This document shows, in pieces, positions 1 to 7,909 of a stretch of DNA of 60,096 nucleotides. Position 1 is the stretch's first letter, and each line of letters starts with the position of its first letter. The stretch lies in contig NZ_VUNM01000010.1 in NCBI RefSeq assembly GCF_009695655.1, forward strand, positions 1 to 60,096. Direction: 5' to 3'. A program made the translations under genes and the position numbers. The DNA is from Sharpea porci. Lineage in GTDB: Bacteria; Bacillota_I; Bacilli_A; Erysipelotrichales; Coprobacillaceae. The notes under the pieces were generated by a model that saw nothing but the letters and a program-made list of their open reading frames with translations, did no database searches and was not told the origin of the DNA.

Positions 1-122
1 AAGGAACGGTGATGTTTTTGTATAACTGTCTTGCCATCCACCTGCATAGCAGGTGGTTTATTGTTTCGCGTCCTACGTACGCTCAACTGTCTAAAGACTA
101 GATACAAGCTTCGCTTGTACTA
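1..122. other. Non-coding edge with small hairpins, possible IS end
   Basis: No gene is visible. A perfect 8-bp stem CCACCTGC/GCAGGTGG (38-45 with 49-56) is followed by a T-rich stretch, and a second small hairpin ACAAGC-TTC-GCTTGT lies near 103-117. Subterminal hairpins like these occur at ends of IS200/IS605 elements, and a broken IS200-type gene is present at 21.7-22.2 kb, but no transposase lies here. The assignment is a guess. Confidence 0.25.
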
Positions 123-153
123 CAAAAAAAAGACAATGTTTGACATTGTCTTT
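123..153 (-). terminator. Intrinsic terminator of the tre operon
   Basis: Read on the minus strand, AAAGACAATG pairs with CATTGTCTTT around a short loop and runs into an uninterrupted T tract (A run on the plus strand at about 124-131). The upstream arm reaches the stop codon of treC. Confidence 0.85.
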
Positions 154-1778
154 TATTTACGCAATACAATTGTTGCATAAGGTGGGAGTTTTAGTGTTTT
201 TTCTACTGTTATTGGGTAATTGGAAAGAAGTGTTGTGTAGCTTATATAACAATCATCTAGCGTAACTGTTGTCTCCTGATTCCACATATTACAGATTACA
301 ATAAGCTCATCATCTTGATATTGACGTTGATAGCTCATGATATCTTCTCGGTCATCATAAAGGAAGCTGATTGTGCCTTCACTAATGACAGGGAGTTCAT
401 GTCTCAGTTTGACTAGCTGCTTATAGTAATTGAGGATGGAATCCTTGTCATTGATTTCTTCTTTGACATTAATATGTTTGTCTGTATGAGGCATAGTAAT
501 CCAAGGTTCATGGTCTGAGAAGCCGGCATAAGTGCTGTCATCCCATTGCATTACTGAACGGCTGTTATCGCGTGAGCGGGCACTGAGTATATGAAGAGCT
601 TCTTCTCTCGTATGTCCTGCTTCAAGCAATATCTTGTAGTAATTCAGACTTTCAACATCACGATATTCTGAGATATCTTCATAATGACTATTCAACATGC
701 CTAGTTCTTCACCTTGATAGATATATGGTGTCCCTTGCATCATATGAATCATTGTCGCAAGCATCTTGGCAGACTCTTTCCAGTACTTCCCTTCATCGCC
801 AAAGCGAGAAACAATTCTTGGCTGATCATGGTTGCACCAGAACAAAGCATTCCAGCCATGTCCTGCTTGCATACCAAGCTGCCAGTTCTTGAAGAGGTCT
901 TTAAGTTTCTTATAGTCCGGTTTCATAAGTTCCCATTTCTTGTTGTCTTTGTAGTCAACTTTGAGATGATGGAAACTAAATGTCATCTTGAGTTCTTCTC
1001 TTTCACGATTAGAATACTTGATGCAGTCTTCAAGTGATGTTGAGCTCATTTCTCCAACTGTAACCATATCTTTGATACCTGTATCATGGACAAGTTCATG
1101 GATATATTCATGGACATGTGGCCCATCCGTATAGAAACGGCGTCCATCACCTTCATAGTCGTTGTCATAGCTTCCTTTAGAAATAAGATTGATGACATCA
1201 AATCTAAATCCTTGAATACCTCTTTCTTTCCAGAAACGAATGACTTTCTTGAGCTCTTCACGTACATGAGGATTATCCCAGTTAAGGTCAGCCTGTGTCT
1301 TATCAAAGAGACATAAATACCACTTCTTCAGTTCAGGAACATAGTTCCAGGCTGGTCCACCAAACTTAGACACCCAGTTATTAGGGATGTCTTTTGAGTC
1401 TTTGAAGATATAGAAGTCCTGATAATAGGGATCTCCTTGTAGTGCTTTTTGAAACCATTCATGGTCTGTTGAAGTATGGTTGAAGACCATATCCATCATA
1501 AGACCAATATCTCTTTTACTAGCCTCGTTGATTAATTCATCTAAGTCTTCATCCGTACCATACATAGGGTTGATATGATAATAATCAGCAATATCATAAC
1601 CATTATCTCTTTGTGGAGATATCACAAAGGGTGTGAGCCATAAATAGTCTACGCCAAGATCTTTTAAATAATCTAAGCTTTCTGTAATGCCTTTTAAGTC
1701 ACCAATACCATCATGATTAGTATCTTTGAATGACTTTGGATAGATTTGATAAATGACTTTGTTTTTAAAATCAGTCAT
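153..1778 (-). CDS. treC: Trehalose-6-phosphate hydrolase (GH13)
   Basis: Cytoplasmic enzyme that splits trehalose 6-phosphate, the product of PTS uptake, into glucose and glucose 6-phosphate. The 541 residues show the GH13 motifs in order: DMVFNH (about 96-101), GFRFDVINL with the likely nucleophile Asp194, VGEMS with the likely acid/base Glu243, and NHDQPR (about 316-321). Length is typical for the TreC/TreA branch. It starts 8 nt after treP behind GTAGGTGAG, so the two are co-transcribed. Sequence alone does not exclude oligo-1,6-glucosidase, which is closely related, but a trehalose-type EIIBCA upstream and a GntR regulator on the other side make TreC by far the best call. Confidence 0.93.
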   Translation of the reverse strand: MTDFKNKVIYQIYPKSFKDTNHDGIGDLKGITESLDYLKDLGVDYLWLTPFVISPQRDNGYDIADYYHINPMYGTDEDLDELINEASKRDIGLMMDMVFNHTSTDHEWFQKALQGDPYYQDFYIFKDSKDIPNNWVSKFGGPAWNYVPELKKWYLCLFDKTQADLNWDNPHVREELKKVIRFWKERGIQGFRFDVINLISKGSYDNDYEGDGRRFYTDGPHVHEYIHELVHDTGIKDMVTVGEMSSTSLEDCIKYSNREREELKMTFSFHHLKVDYKDNKKWELMKPDYKKLKDLFKNWQLGMQAGHGWNALFWCNHDQPRIVSRFGDEGKYWKESAKMLATMIHMMQGTPYIYQGEELGMLNSHYEDISEYRDVESLNYYKILLEAGHTREEALHILSARSRDNSRSVMQWDDSTYAGFSDHEPWITMPHTDKHINVKEEINDKDSILNYYKQLVKLRHELPVISEGTISFLYDDREDIMSYQRQYQDDELIVICNMWNQETTVTLDDCYISYTTLLSNYPITVEKTLKLPPYATIVLRK

Positions 1779-1786
1779 ATACTCAC

Positions 1787-3724
1787 CTACTTCATTGTAA
1801 TAATTGATGTATTGAGATCTGCTTTAATACCTGTATGTAGTTCTGTATCTTTAGCTAGTCCTTTATCTGTGATGATACACATAACTGTATCTTCATGGTT
1901 AGCGGCTTTGATCTTATCTTTAGAGAACTTGATTAAAGGTGTACCCTTCTTAACAACATCTCCAACACGTACTAAGTTTTCAAAGCCTTCACCATTCATA
2001 TAAACAGTATCTAGTCCAATATGAATAAGTAATTCAGCACCATTTTCTAACTTCAAGCCAACAGCATGTCCTGTTTCTTCCATCATCACCTGGACTTTGG
2101 CATCACATGGAGCTTTGATTTCTTCACCATCTGGTACAATCGCAACGCCTTCACCCATTAAGCCTTCAGAGAATACTTTGTCATGAACGTCTTTAAGAGG
2201 AATAACAGTACCTTCAACACAACCACATACGTCTACTTGCTTAGAGGAAGCTGTAAATTCTTCTTCTTTTTTTACATCATCAATGTCAGCAACAAGACCC
2301 TTTTCAGATTCAGTTAAGCGTTTCTTACCTAAAATCAAGACAAGAACAATTGGAACAACAATTGCAACAGCCATACATAATGCGAATGATCCCCAATATT
2401 GTGGTTTAATAGAAAGAATACCTGGTAAACCACCAACACCAATACCATTAGCTGTTGTATTCGTTAATGTACATAGCATACCAGCAATACCAGAACCAAT
2501 CATGCCACATACAAATGGGAAACGATATTTCAAGTTAACACCAAACATTGCTGGTTCAGTAACTCCTAAATAACAAGAGATAGCTGAAGGCATATTAACT
2601 TCCTGTGCTTTCGCATTTCTTTTTTGAAGAATTGCCATACCTACAACAGCAGAACCCTGAGCAATATTAGATAAAGCAATCATTGGCCATAAGCCTGTAC
2701 CCTTGAAATCAGCAACTAACTGTAAATCGATGGCATTGGACATATGATGTAAACCAGTAATAACAAGAGGAGCATAGAAAGTACCAAATACTGCACCAAA
2801 TAAAACCTTGACTGGGCCTGTAATACCAGCATAGATGACTGCTGAGATGGCTGAGCCAATCTTCCAGCCAATAGGACCAAGTACGAAGTGTGCCATCATG
2901 ACAGCAAGTAATAATGAACAGAATGGTACAACAATCATAGAAACAACCTTAGGCGTAATCTTCTTGAAGAAACGTTCTAAGTAAACAAGTGTAAAGGCAG
3001 CAAGCATGGCAGGAATAACCTGTGCCTGATAACCAATCATATTCACCTTGATAAAGCCAAAGTTCCATACAGGAATCTTGCTGGCAGGTGTTGAGGCAAC
3101 TGCATATGCATTTAATAACTGAGAAGAAGTTAATGTAATACCAAGCACAATACCAAGTATTTCTGTTCCCCCCATCTTCTTCATAACACTCCAACAAATA
3201 CCTAAAGGAATACCAATATGGAAGACTGCCTCACCAATTAACCATAAGAAACTATCAACACCATTCCAGAACTGTGAAATCTGCACCAATGTCTTAGTGC
3301 CATTATCAAACATATAAATAGAATCAATAACATTTCTAAAACCAAGAATTAAACCACCACAAATAATAGCAGGAAGTAATGGTGTAAAGATTTCAGCTAA
3401 TGTACCAACAAGTCTCTGTAAAACATTCTGATTGGCTTTAGCTGCTTTCTTAACTGCAGCCTTATCAACACCTTCAATACCAGAAACCGCAATAAAATCA
3501 TCATAGAAATCACTAACTTCATTCCCAATAATAACCTGGAACTGACCTGCCTGAGTAAATGTCCCCTTAACAATACCCATCTTTTCAATATTATCCACAT
3601 CAGCTTTTGCAGGATCAGCTAATACAAAACGCATTCTTGTCATACAGTGTGTAACAGCACTGATATTTGTACGCCCGCCAACATATGTAAGTAGCTCTTT
3701 GGCATCCTCAATATACTTACCCAT
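1787..3724 (-). CDS. treP: Trehalose-specific PTS enzyme EIIBCA
   Basis: Membrane permease that imports and phosphorylates trehalose, first gene of the treP-treC operon. The 645 residues contain an N-terminal EIIB domain with the phospho-cysteine in THCMTRMRF (Cys27), a hydrophobic EIIC domain of roughly 110-470, and a C-terminal EIIA domain of roughly 500-645 with the active-site HIGLDT (His568). Many trehalose permeases lack their own EIIA and borrow one from the glucose system. This one carries it, so it needs only HPr. The start is set by AAAGGAG about 9 nt upstream. Its promoter carries two palindromic operators and a cre site (see 3744-3813). Confidence 0.93.
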   Translation of the reverse strand: MGKYIEDAKELLTYVGGRTNISAVTHCMTRMRFVLADPAKADVDNIEKMGIVKGTFTQAGQFQVIIGNEVSDFYDDFIAVSGIEGVDKAAVKKAAKANQNVLQRLVGTLAEIFTPLLPAIICGGLILGFRNVIDSIYMFDNGTKTLVQISQFWNGVDSFLWLIGEAVFHIGIPLGICWSVMKKMGGTEILGIVLGITLTSSQLLNAYAVASTPASKIPVWNFGFIKVNMIGYQAQVIPAMLAAFTLVYLERFFKKITPKVVSMIVVPFCSLLLAVMMAHFVLGPIGWKIGSAISAVIYAGITGPVKVLFGAVFGTFYAPLVITGLHHMSNAIDLQLVADFKGTGLWPMIALSNIAQGSAVVGMAILQKRNAKAQEVNMPSAISCYLGVTEPAMFGVNLKYRFPFVCGMIGSGIAGMLCTLTNTTANGIGVGGLPGILSIKPQYWGSFALCMAVAIVVPIVLVLILGKKRLTESEKGLVADIDDVKKEEEFTASSKQVDVCGCVEGTVIPLKDVHDKVFSEGLMGEGVAIVPDGEEIKAPCDAKVQVMMEETGHAVGLKLENGAELLIHIGLDTVYMNGEGFENLVRVGDVVKKGTPLIKFSKDKIKAANHEDTVMCIITDKGLAKDTELHTGIKADLNTSIITMK

Positions 3725-3743
3725 CTTTTAAATCTCCTTTTAT

Positions 3744-3798
3744 ACTTGTTTAAACATGTTTAACACAGTCATTATAACATCTTGTTTAAACAAGTCAA
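3744..3798 (-). promoter_or_regulatory. treP promoter with two TreR-type operators
   Basis: On the minus strand TTGACT (3793-3798) and TATAAT (3771-3776) are 16 bp apart. A perfect palindrome CTTGTTTAAACAAG (3781-3794) fills the spacer and overlaps the -35 end. A near-copy, ACTTGTTTAAACATGT read on the plus strand (3744-3759), lies just past the expected transcription start. The centres are 36 bp apart. GntR/UTRA-type TreR repressors bind palindromes of this size, so both are taken as TreR operators. Binding is inferred. Confidence 0.8.
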
Positions 3799-3799
3799 T

Positions 3800-3813
3800 A
3801 TAAAACGCTTTCA
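3800..3813 (-). promoter_or_regulatory. cre site (CcpA) upstream of treP
   Basis: The minus strand reads TGAAAGCGTTTTAT, matching the cre consensus TGWAARCGYTWWCW at 13 of 14 positions. It sits directly upstream of the treP -35 box and between the two divergent promoters, so it could place both treP-treC and treR under carbon catabolite control. Confidence 0.65.
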
Positions 3814-3826
3814 TTTAGAAAATTAT

Positions 3827-3854
3827 TTGCATGTTCACATTTTGAAGGTAAAAT
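3827..3854 (+). promoter_or_regulatory. Putative treR promoter
   Basis: TTGCAT (3827-3832) and TAAAAT (3849-3854) are separated by 16 bp and lie about 27 nt before the treR start codon. Confidence 0.5.
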
Positions 3855-3880
3855 AGTTGTTATGACGAGGGGGTAATGTT

Positions 3881-4606
3881 GTGCCTAAGAGTAAATTTGA
3901 ACATATCTATCGTGATTTAAAAGAAAAGATTGAAACAGAAGAGTATCCTTATATGGAATTATTGCCAAGCGAGAACCAGCTCATCGAAGTCTATGACTGT
4001 TCACGTAATACCGTCAGACGTGCCATCAAGATGTTAGCGACTGAAGGCTATGTTCAGTCCCAGCATGGTGTAGGTGTACGTTCGCTTTATCGCCCTATTC
4101 ATCGTACTAACTATTTGATTGGTGGTATTGAGACATTTAAAGATTCTGCGATTCGCAATAATATTACTACAAATACACACGTTATCTCTTTTGAAGATAT
4201 CATTTGTGATCAAAAGCTAGCTGAAACAAGTGGTTTTGAAGTTGGTACACCACTCTACTATATTAAAAAGGTACGTTGTATTGATAATAAACCTGTCATC
4301 CTAGACATCAATTATTTCAACAAGAGAATTATTACTGATCTTACGAAAGAGATTGTTGAGGATTCATGTTATGACTATTTTGAGAATGAATTACATATCG
4401 ATATAGCGACAAGTAAGCGTCTCTTCACTGTCGAACGTGTCACAAAGCAAGACCAGGACAATCTTGAACTGAACGACTATAACTGTTTGGCTGTTATTAG
4501 AGGGCATGTCTTTACGGCTAGCAGCGAACTCTTTGAATATACCATCAGTAGACATCGTCCTGACTATTTTGCTTTTGCCGATACAGCAATTAGAAAACAT
4601 GTTTAA
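3881..4606 (+). CDS. treR: GntR/UTRA-family trehalose operon repressor
   Basis: DNA-binding regulator of 241 residues: an N-terminal GntR winged helix-turn-helix (about 5-70, with ENQLIEVYDCSRNTVRRAI as the recognition region) and a C-terminal UTRA effector domain (about 90-235), which in TreR binds trehalose 6-phosphate. Length and layout are normal for TreR. The likely start is GTG at 3881, placed 7-8 nt behind GAGGGGG; no in-frame ATG fits better. It is divergent from treP-treC, and the shared intergenic space holds two matching palindromes. Confidence 0.9.
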   Translation: MPKSKFEHIYRDLKEKIETEEYPYMELLPSENQLIEVYDCSRNTVRRAIKMLATEGYVQSQHGVGVRSLYRPIHRTNYLIGGIETFKDSAIRNNITTNTHVISFEDIICDQKLAETSGFEVGTPLYYIKKVRCIDNKPVILDINYFNKRIITDLTKEIVEDSCYDYFENELHIDIATSKRLFTVERVTKQDQDNLELNDYNCLAVIRGHVFTASSELFEYTISRHRPDYFAFADTAIRKHV

Positions 4607-4632
4607 AAGGCTTCACGAAGAAGCCTTTTCTT
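4605..4632 (+). terminator. Intrinsic terminator of treR
   Basis: AAAAGGCTTC pairs with GAAGCCTTTT (10 bp, 5-nt loop), followed by CTTA. It overlaps the treR stop codon. It is one of two near-identical hairpins in this intergenic region (the other is at 4779-4801). Confidence 0.75.
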
Positions 4633-4686
4633 ATGGGCATCATTTTCTCATCATAGTCAGAAAGAAATCAAACACAAAGTATTGTG

Positions 4687-4749
4687 AAAGTGCCTGTTAA
4701 CTAAACTTTTTTATCATTTTTTCAAATTAGTTTAGTTAACTAGCACTTT
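4687..4749. repeat. Long inverted repeat between the treR and ADP-ribosylhydrolase terminators
   Basis: The 21-nt arms 4687-4707 and 4729-4749 are complementary except for two adjacent positions; both carry GTTAACTAAAC in opposite orientation. The 21-nt centre is T-rich. It is flanked by a 31-bp direct repeat (4603-4633 and 4777-4807, two mismatches). It may be a miniature inverted-repeat element or an extra bidirectional terminator; neither is proven. Confidence 0.6.
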
Positions 4750-4778
4750 AAAACCTTATTAATCATCAACGTATACTT

Positions 4779-4801
4779 AAAAGGCTTCATGAAGAAGCCT
4801 T
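4779..4801 (-). terminator. Intrinsic terminator of the ADP-ribosylglycohydrolase gene
   Basis: Read on the minus strand, AAGGCTTC pairs with GAAGCCTT and the hairpin runs into TTAAG. The sequence is nearly the same as the treR terminator at 4605-4632, so this looks like a duplicated terminator. Confidence 0.6.
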
Positions 4802-4804
4802 ATC

Positions 4805-5692
4805 TTACTGACATAATTTTTTTGCGATAGCTTCGGCCTGGTCACGACCACGTAGCTGTTCAAGCCAATGCTCAGGAATCGCATCATAGCCATAAAGAAT
4901 ACCCGCTAGCCCACCAACTACACAAGCCGTTGTATCTGTATCATCACCAAGATTGACAGCTTCTAAGACTGTATCTCTGTAGTTATCATTATGAAGAAGA
5001 CACCAAACAGCTGCTTCTAGTGTACTGAGGACATAGCCTGAGGAATCAATTTGATCACGTGTAGCAGTGAATAGTTTGCCTGAAAGAAAGGGCTTGAGCT
5101 TACGATCACAGCCATGCTTAAATCTTATACAAACGTCTTGATAAGCTTCCTTAGCATCCATGCCGCGAAGCAAGTCAGCAGCCATTTCTACATAGATCTT
5201 ACAACAATCCACTGATAACTTATGTCCATGGGTCATTGAAGCAACAGCTTCAACACTTTCTTCCCTAAAATCATCATCAAAGTATTTAAAAGCTATGGGG
5301 AGTATACGCATGAGGGCACCATTACCATTATTATGAACACCTTTTAATCCAGCATCAGTGGGATAAATCCCATTCGCCATATTACAAATAGCTGTATTGG
5401 TAGTTGCCCCAATATCAAAGACAACACCATCAGGTGTATAAGCACCTGACATACGCCACTCAACAAAGAGATTACCAATCTCCTGTATACCCATATCCTG
5501 TCCTAATCCATCAGCTAATGCCAGCAATAAAGCAGAATCATCGGACCAAGTGCCTAAAGGTTGATTATGATAACCACCTGATGTCATACCTGTTGCTTTG
5601 AAGCTATCACGTTCTTTAAATTCATAAGGTACACCTAGAGCATCACCAATGACTGCTCCCATAATACCACCCATTATTTGATTATTATTCAT
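4805..5692 (-). CDS. ADP-ribosylglycohydrolase family protein
   Basis: A DraG/ARH-fold enzyme of 295 residues that in characterised members removes ADP-ribose from proteins or small molecules using two metal ions. The metal-binding motifs are present: GDALG (about 16-20), GTWSDDS (47-53) and LGDDTDTTA (248-256). Start and RBS (TAGGAG) agree. It is transcribed alone towards the tre operon with its own terminator. The substrate is unknown: no ADP-ribosyltransferase or macrodomain gene is adjacent. Family members also act as ADP-ribose or nucleoside processing enzymes, so the exact reaction is not assigned. Confidence 0.88.
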   Translation of the reverse strand: MNNNQIMGGIMGAVIGDALGVPYEFKERDSFKATGMTSGGYHNQPLGTWSDDSALLLALADGLGQDMGIQEIGNLFVEWRMSGAYTPDGVVFDIGATTNTAICNMANGIYPTDAGLKGVHNNGNGALMRILPIAFKYFDDDFREESVEAVASMTHGHKLSVDCCKIYVEMAADLLRGMDAKEAYQDVCIRFKHGCDRKLKPFLSGKLFTATRDQIDSSGYVLSTLEAAVWCLLHNDNYRDTVLEAVNLGDDTDTTACVVGGLAGILYGYDAIPEHWLEQLRGRDQAEAIAKKLCQ

Positions 5693-6023
5693 ATAAATCT
5701 CCTAACCTTGAAACTGCATCTATTTTAAAATCTTTATATGAACTTTTATATGAACAGAATCTATATTTTATCACTTGTACTTCATTCTATCATTAGTTAA
5801 AGCTGAACTACTCATGACTAAATCCTCGAGTATGAACCCGTATAATCATAAAAACTTGGCCTTCATTTGTATTAAATATATTCGATAGGAAAAGAATCCC
5901 GTTATCTTCAATAATGAAATCTATTTCGTTTTAGCCCCTTTTGCTTTTACCTTTTCCTCTATAATAAAATATATTAAATCGATAATCCTTTCCTTCATTA
6001 GAATATGATTTTAATATCTCAGA

Positions 6024-6069
6024 TATAGTGAACTACTACCTATCTAAAGGTAGGTGGTAGTTCACTATA
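6024..6069. repeat. Hairpin-forming inverted repeat, 19-bp arms
   Basis: Arms 6024-6042 and 6051-6069 are complementary with one mismatch around an 8-nt loop; the shared core is TATAGTGAACTAC. There is no T tract on either side, so it is not a typical terminator. It could be an element end or a folded DNA target. Confidence 0.65.
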
Positions 6070-6312
6070 ATCTATATACAGTTTTAAAAAATCAACGACT
6101 ATTTGAAGTCCTTATTTTAGATTAGTCGCATTATTTTGGACAGTTAATTCGTTTTCGTTAATAGATAACGTATTTTACCATCCGTTCATCTGCTTGAGCA
6201 TGTCCTAATGCCTTATCGATACGCAGATGTGCTTGGTTTCCCTGGTGTCTATGATCATAGCGCCTTCACGATTCTTGTCAGCATCTCCTCGCTGCAGGAG
6301 ATCTCATGACCG

Positions 6313-6486
6313 TCAATCATAAATGCATTCAGAAAGCATTGCCTTAATTTTGTAGAAGAGACATTCGGATATGCCGTTCTCATAGCAGTATCTTCTGATG
6401 ATGAGTCCGCTTTCTTTCTAATCCTCAATGATTGCAGGCCAGTTGTATCGCTTGCAGTTGTTTGGTGTTAATCTGTATAGATCCAT
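6313..6486 (-). pseudogene. IS66-family TnpA-like remnant
   Basis: The minus-strand frame from the ATG at 6484-6486 reads a short helix-turn-helix protein. Key strings are YNWPAIIED, then a stop, then KESGLIIRRYCYENGISEC and FYKIKAML. This resembles the small TnpA accessory protein of IS66 elements (typically W-x2-II...SG-I--FC--NGIS---FY-W). In-frame stops interrupt it and the TnpB/TnpC genes are not intact nearby. Confidence 0.5.
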
Positions 6487-6662
6487 AGTCTTTCGTTTTA
6501 ATTTATATAAAAAGAACAGTATCAACAAACACTGTTCATACATATCCTTCACGAACCTCTTATTCCTTTTTCATACCTTCCTTTTCACAAGGTAAATTTA
6601 CTTTGTAAATAAAAAAGCAACACGTTAAACATATTGCAATTGGAATCTGTTAATTAGAATCT

Positions 6663-6780
6663 GATAGGGAACAACTCTCATAAATATCGAATGATTCAAA
6701 TTTCCTATTTGATAATTTTTTCGTTATAGCATTGATTCCTTGAATCGAGATTTGTATTTAACTGAGAGAAGTTCCCTATC
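6663..6780. mobile_element. MITE-like inverted-repeat element, 118 bp
   Basis: The 18-bp ends GATAGGGAACAACTCTCA (6663-6680) and TGAGAGAAGTTCCCTATC (6763-6780) are inverted copies with two mismatches. The interior is AT-rich and has no coding capacity. No clear target duplication is visible. It lies just downstream of the ATP-grasp gene, so a role as an oversized terminator cannot be excluded. Confidence 0.45.
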
Positions 6781-6809
6781 AAAAATTATAATTCTAACTC
6801 TTTAATACT

Positions 6810-7595
6810 TTATTTTTCTATGCCGAATTTTCTAAAATCAAATTCATCTTCACGTTCTAATATTTGAGACCATCTAGCTGATATTAATTTTGCATATCTA
6901 AAATCTACTAATCCATATGAACCTAATGCATATGCATCATTACATTCAATTAATATGGTTTTATTTTCTGATGTAACTCCAACGTCTATAGAACATGCTA
7001 CTGGTCTATCTTTCCATTTTCTAAAATCTTCCATGATATTATCAATCACTTTTGGATTATATGTATAATGATAATCCCCTTTATAGGGACGAATATCAAT
7101 GATTTCATCATAATATATAAAATAGCGCCATTCTTTTCTTATGTCTATTGCTTCGCTGCAGATGACTTCATAATCTTCCTGGGAGTTCCCACAACCAATT
7201 AAATCATTAATTGATTTAATTACTTTACCTGTAAAAACTTTAGATTTCACAGGTTTAACAAACCACCCTGCTGACCATTTGTCAGGATTACTGGAGATAG
7301 AATTGATAGTATCATGCCAAATGTTTCTACCTAAATATTTCTTCAAACAATCAGGATAGTCATCTACATGAACATTTTTATAACCAAATTTTTCAAAAAT
7401 AGTATCACATTGTTGAATATAGTCTAAAACAATATCTTCTTTAGTAACGACATCATAGATATCATCTAAACTTTCATATGGAATAATTTCAGCACCTAAT
7501 TCACTAAAACCGTAAATAGCTTTTGTGAAGGTTTCACTATGACCTAACATAAGTCCTGAGTTAGAATTATATTTACATTTTACATATACTTTCAT
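6810..7595 (-). CDS. ATP-grasp domain protein (R2K-like)
   Basis: Protein of 261 residues, probably an ATP-dependent carboxylate-amine/thiol ligase. Visible features are an N-terminal alpha/beta region, a basic segment WFVKPVKSKVFTGKVI that would place lysines at the nucleotide site, and IDVGVTSENKTILIECNDAYALG near the C-terminus, whose E-x-N resembles the metal site of ATP-grasp enzymes. The pattern recalls the R2K clade of stand-alone ATP-grasp ligases, often seen in phages and modification systems. The start at 7595 is preferred over an upstream in-frame ATG at 7646 because AAGGTGGTGA lies just ahead of it. No partner gene is nearby; the substrate is unknown. Confidence 0.65.
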   Translation of the reverse strand: MKVYVKCKYNSNSGLMLGHSETFTKAIYGFSELGAEIIPYESLDDIYDVVTKEDIVLDYIQQCDTIFEKFGYKNVHVDDYPDCLKKYLGRNIWHDTINSISSNPDKWSAGWFVKPVKSKVFTGKVIKSINDLIGCGNSQEDYEVICSEAIDIRKEWRYFIYYDEIIDIRPYKGDYHYTYNPKVIDNIMEDFRKWKDRPVACSIDVGVTSENKTILIECNDAYALGSYGLVDFRYAKLISARWSQILEREDEFDFRKFGIEK

Positions 7596-7654
7596 TTCTA
7601 TCACCACCTTTTCATAACAGTAGCCACATTTCAAACCCTTGCTCATACTCTATA

Positions 7655-7828
7655 ATATACCGCCAGGTTTGGACAGTGGCTGAGACACAAGATAAGGGTC
7701 GTCATACTCAAGCAGTGGAAGAAGCCTTCGAAGATATACAGGAGCCTATGCTCCTAAACAGGAAGCTTCCCTACCACTTCAGCGATGAGAGGATATTTCC
7801 ACTGTCTACTTGACAGGGGTCATATCAT
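7655..7828 (+). mobile_element. Transposase C-terminal remnant and IS end
   Basis: A plus-strand frame without start codon reads IYRQVWTVAETQDKGR ... AVEEAFEDIQ ... IFPLST and stops at 7811-7813. The last 38 bp (7791-7828) recur at 15847-15884 in the same orientation, also at the edge of a transposase scrap and also encoding IFPLST. This points to the right end of one IS type. The family is not certain; the partner copy suggests an IS21-like element. Confidence 0.5.
7791..7828 (+). repeat. 38-bp direct repeat, left copy
   Basis: Identical over 38 bp to 15847-15884. It includes CTACTTGACAGGGGTCATAT. The two copies bound about 8 kb of unusually AT-rich genes and IS remnants. Confidence 0.9.
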
Positions 7829-7909
7829 TCAAAAAGTTTTTTTGTATAAAAACTGTGTTTTGTTTTCTTTTTTATTATATACTATGATATCAAAAAAGGA
7901 TGTGAGTGT

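Larger units (their letters stand above)
5693..6809. other. Gene-free interval of 1.1 kb with mobile-element scraps
   Basis: No intact gene is visible on either strand. From 5693 to about 6020 nothing is recognised. The rest holds a 46-bp hairpin (6024-6069), unassigned decayed coding-like sequence (about 6120-6310), an IS66 TnpA-like relic (6313-6486), a small hairpin GAACAGT/ACTGTTC (6510-6538) and a 118-bp inverted-repeat element (6663-6780). The decay suggests a hot spot for insertion. Confidence 0.7.
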
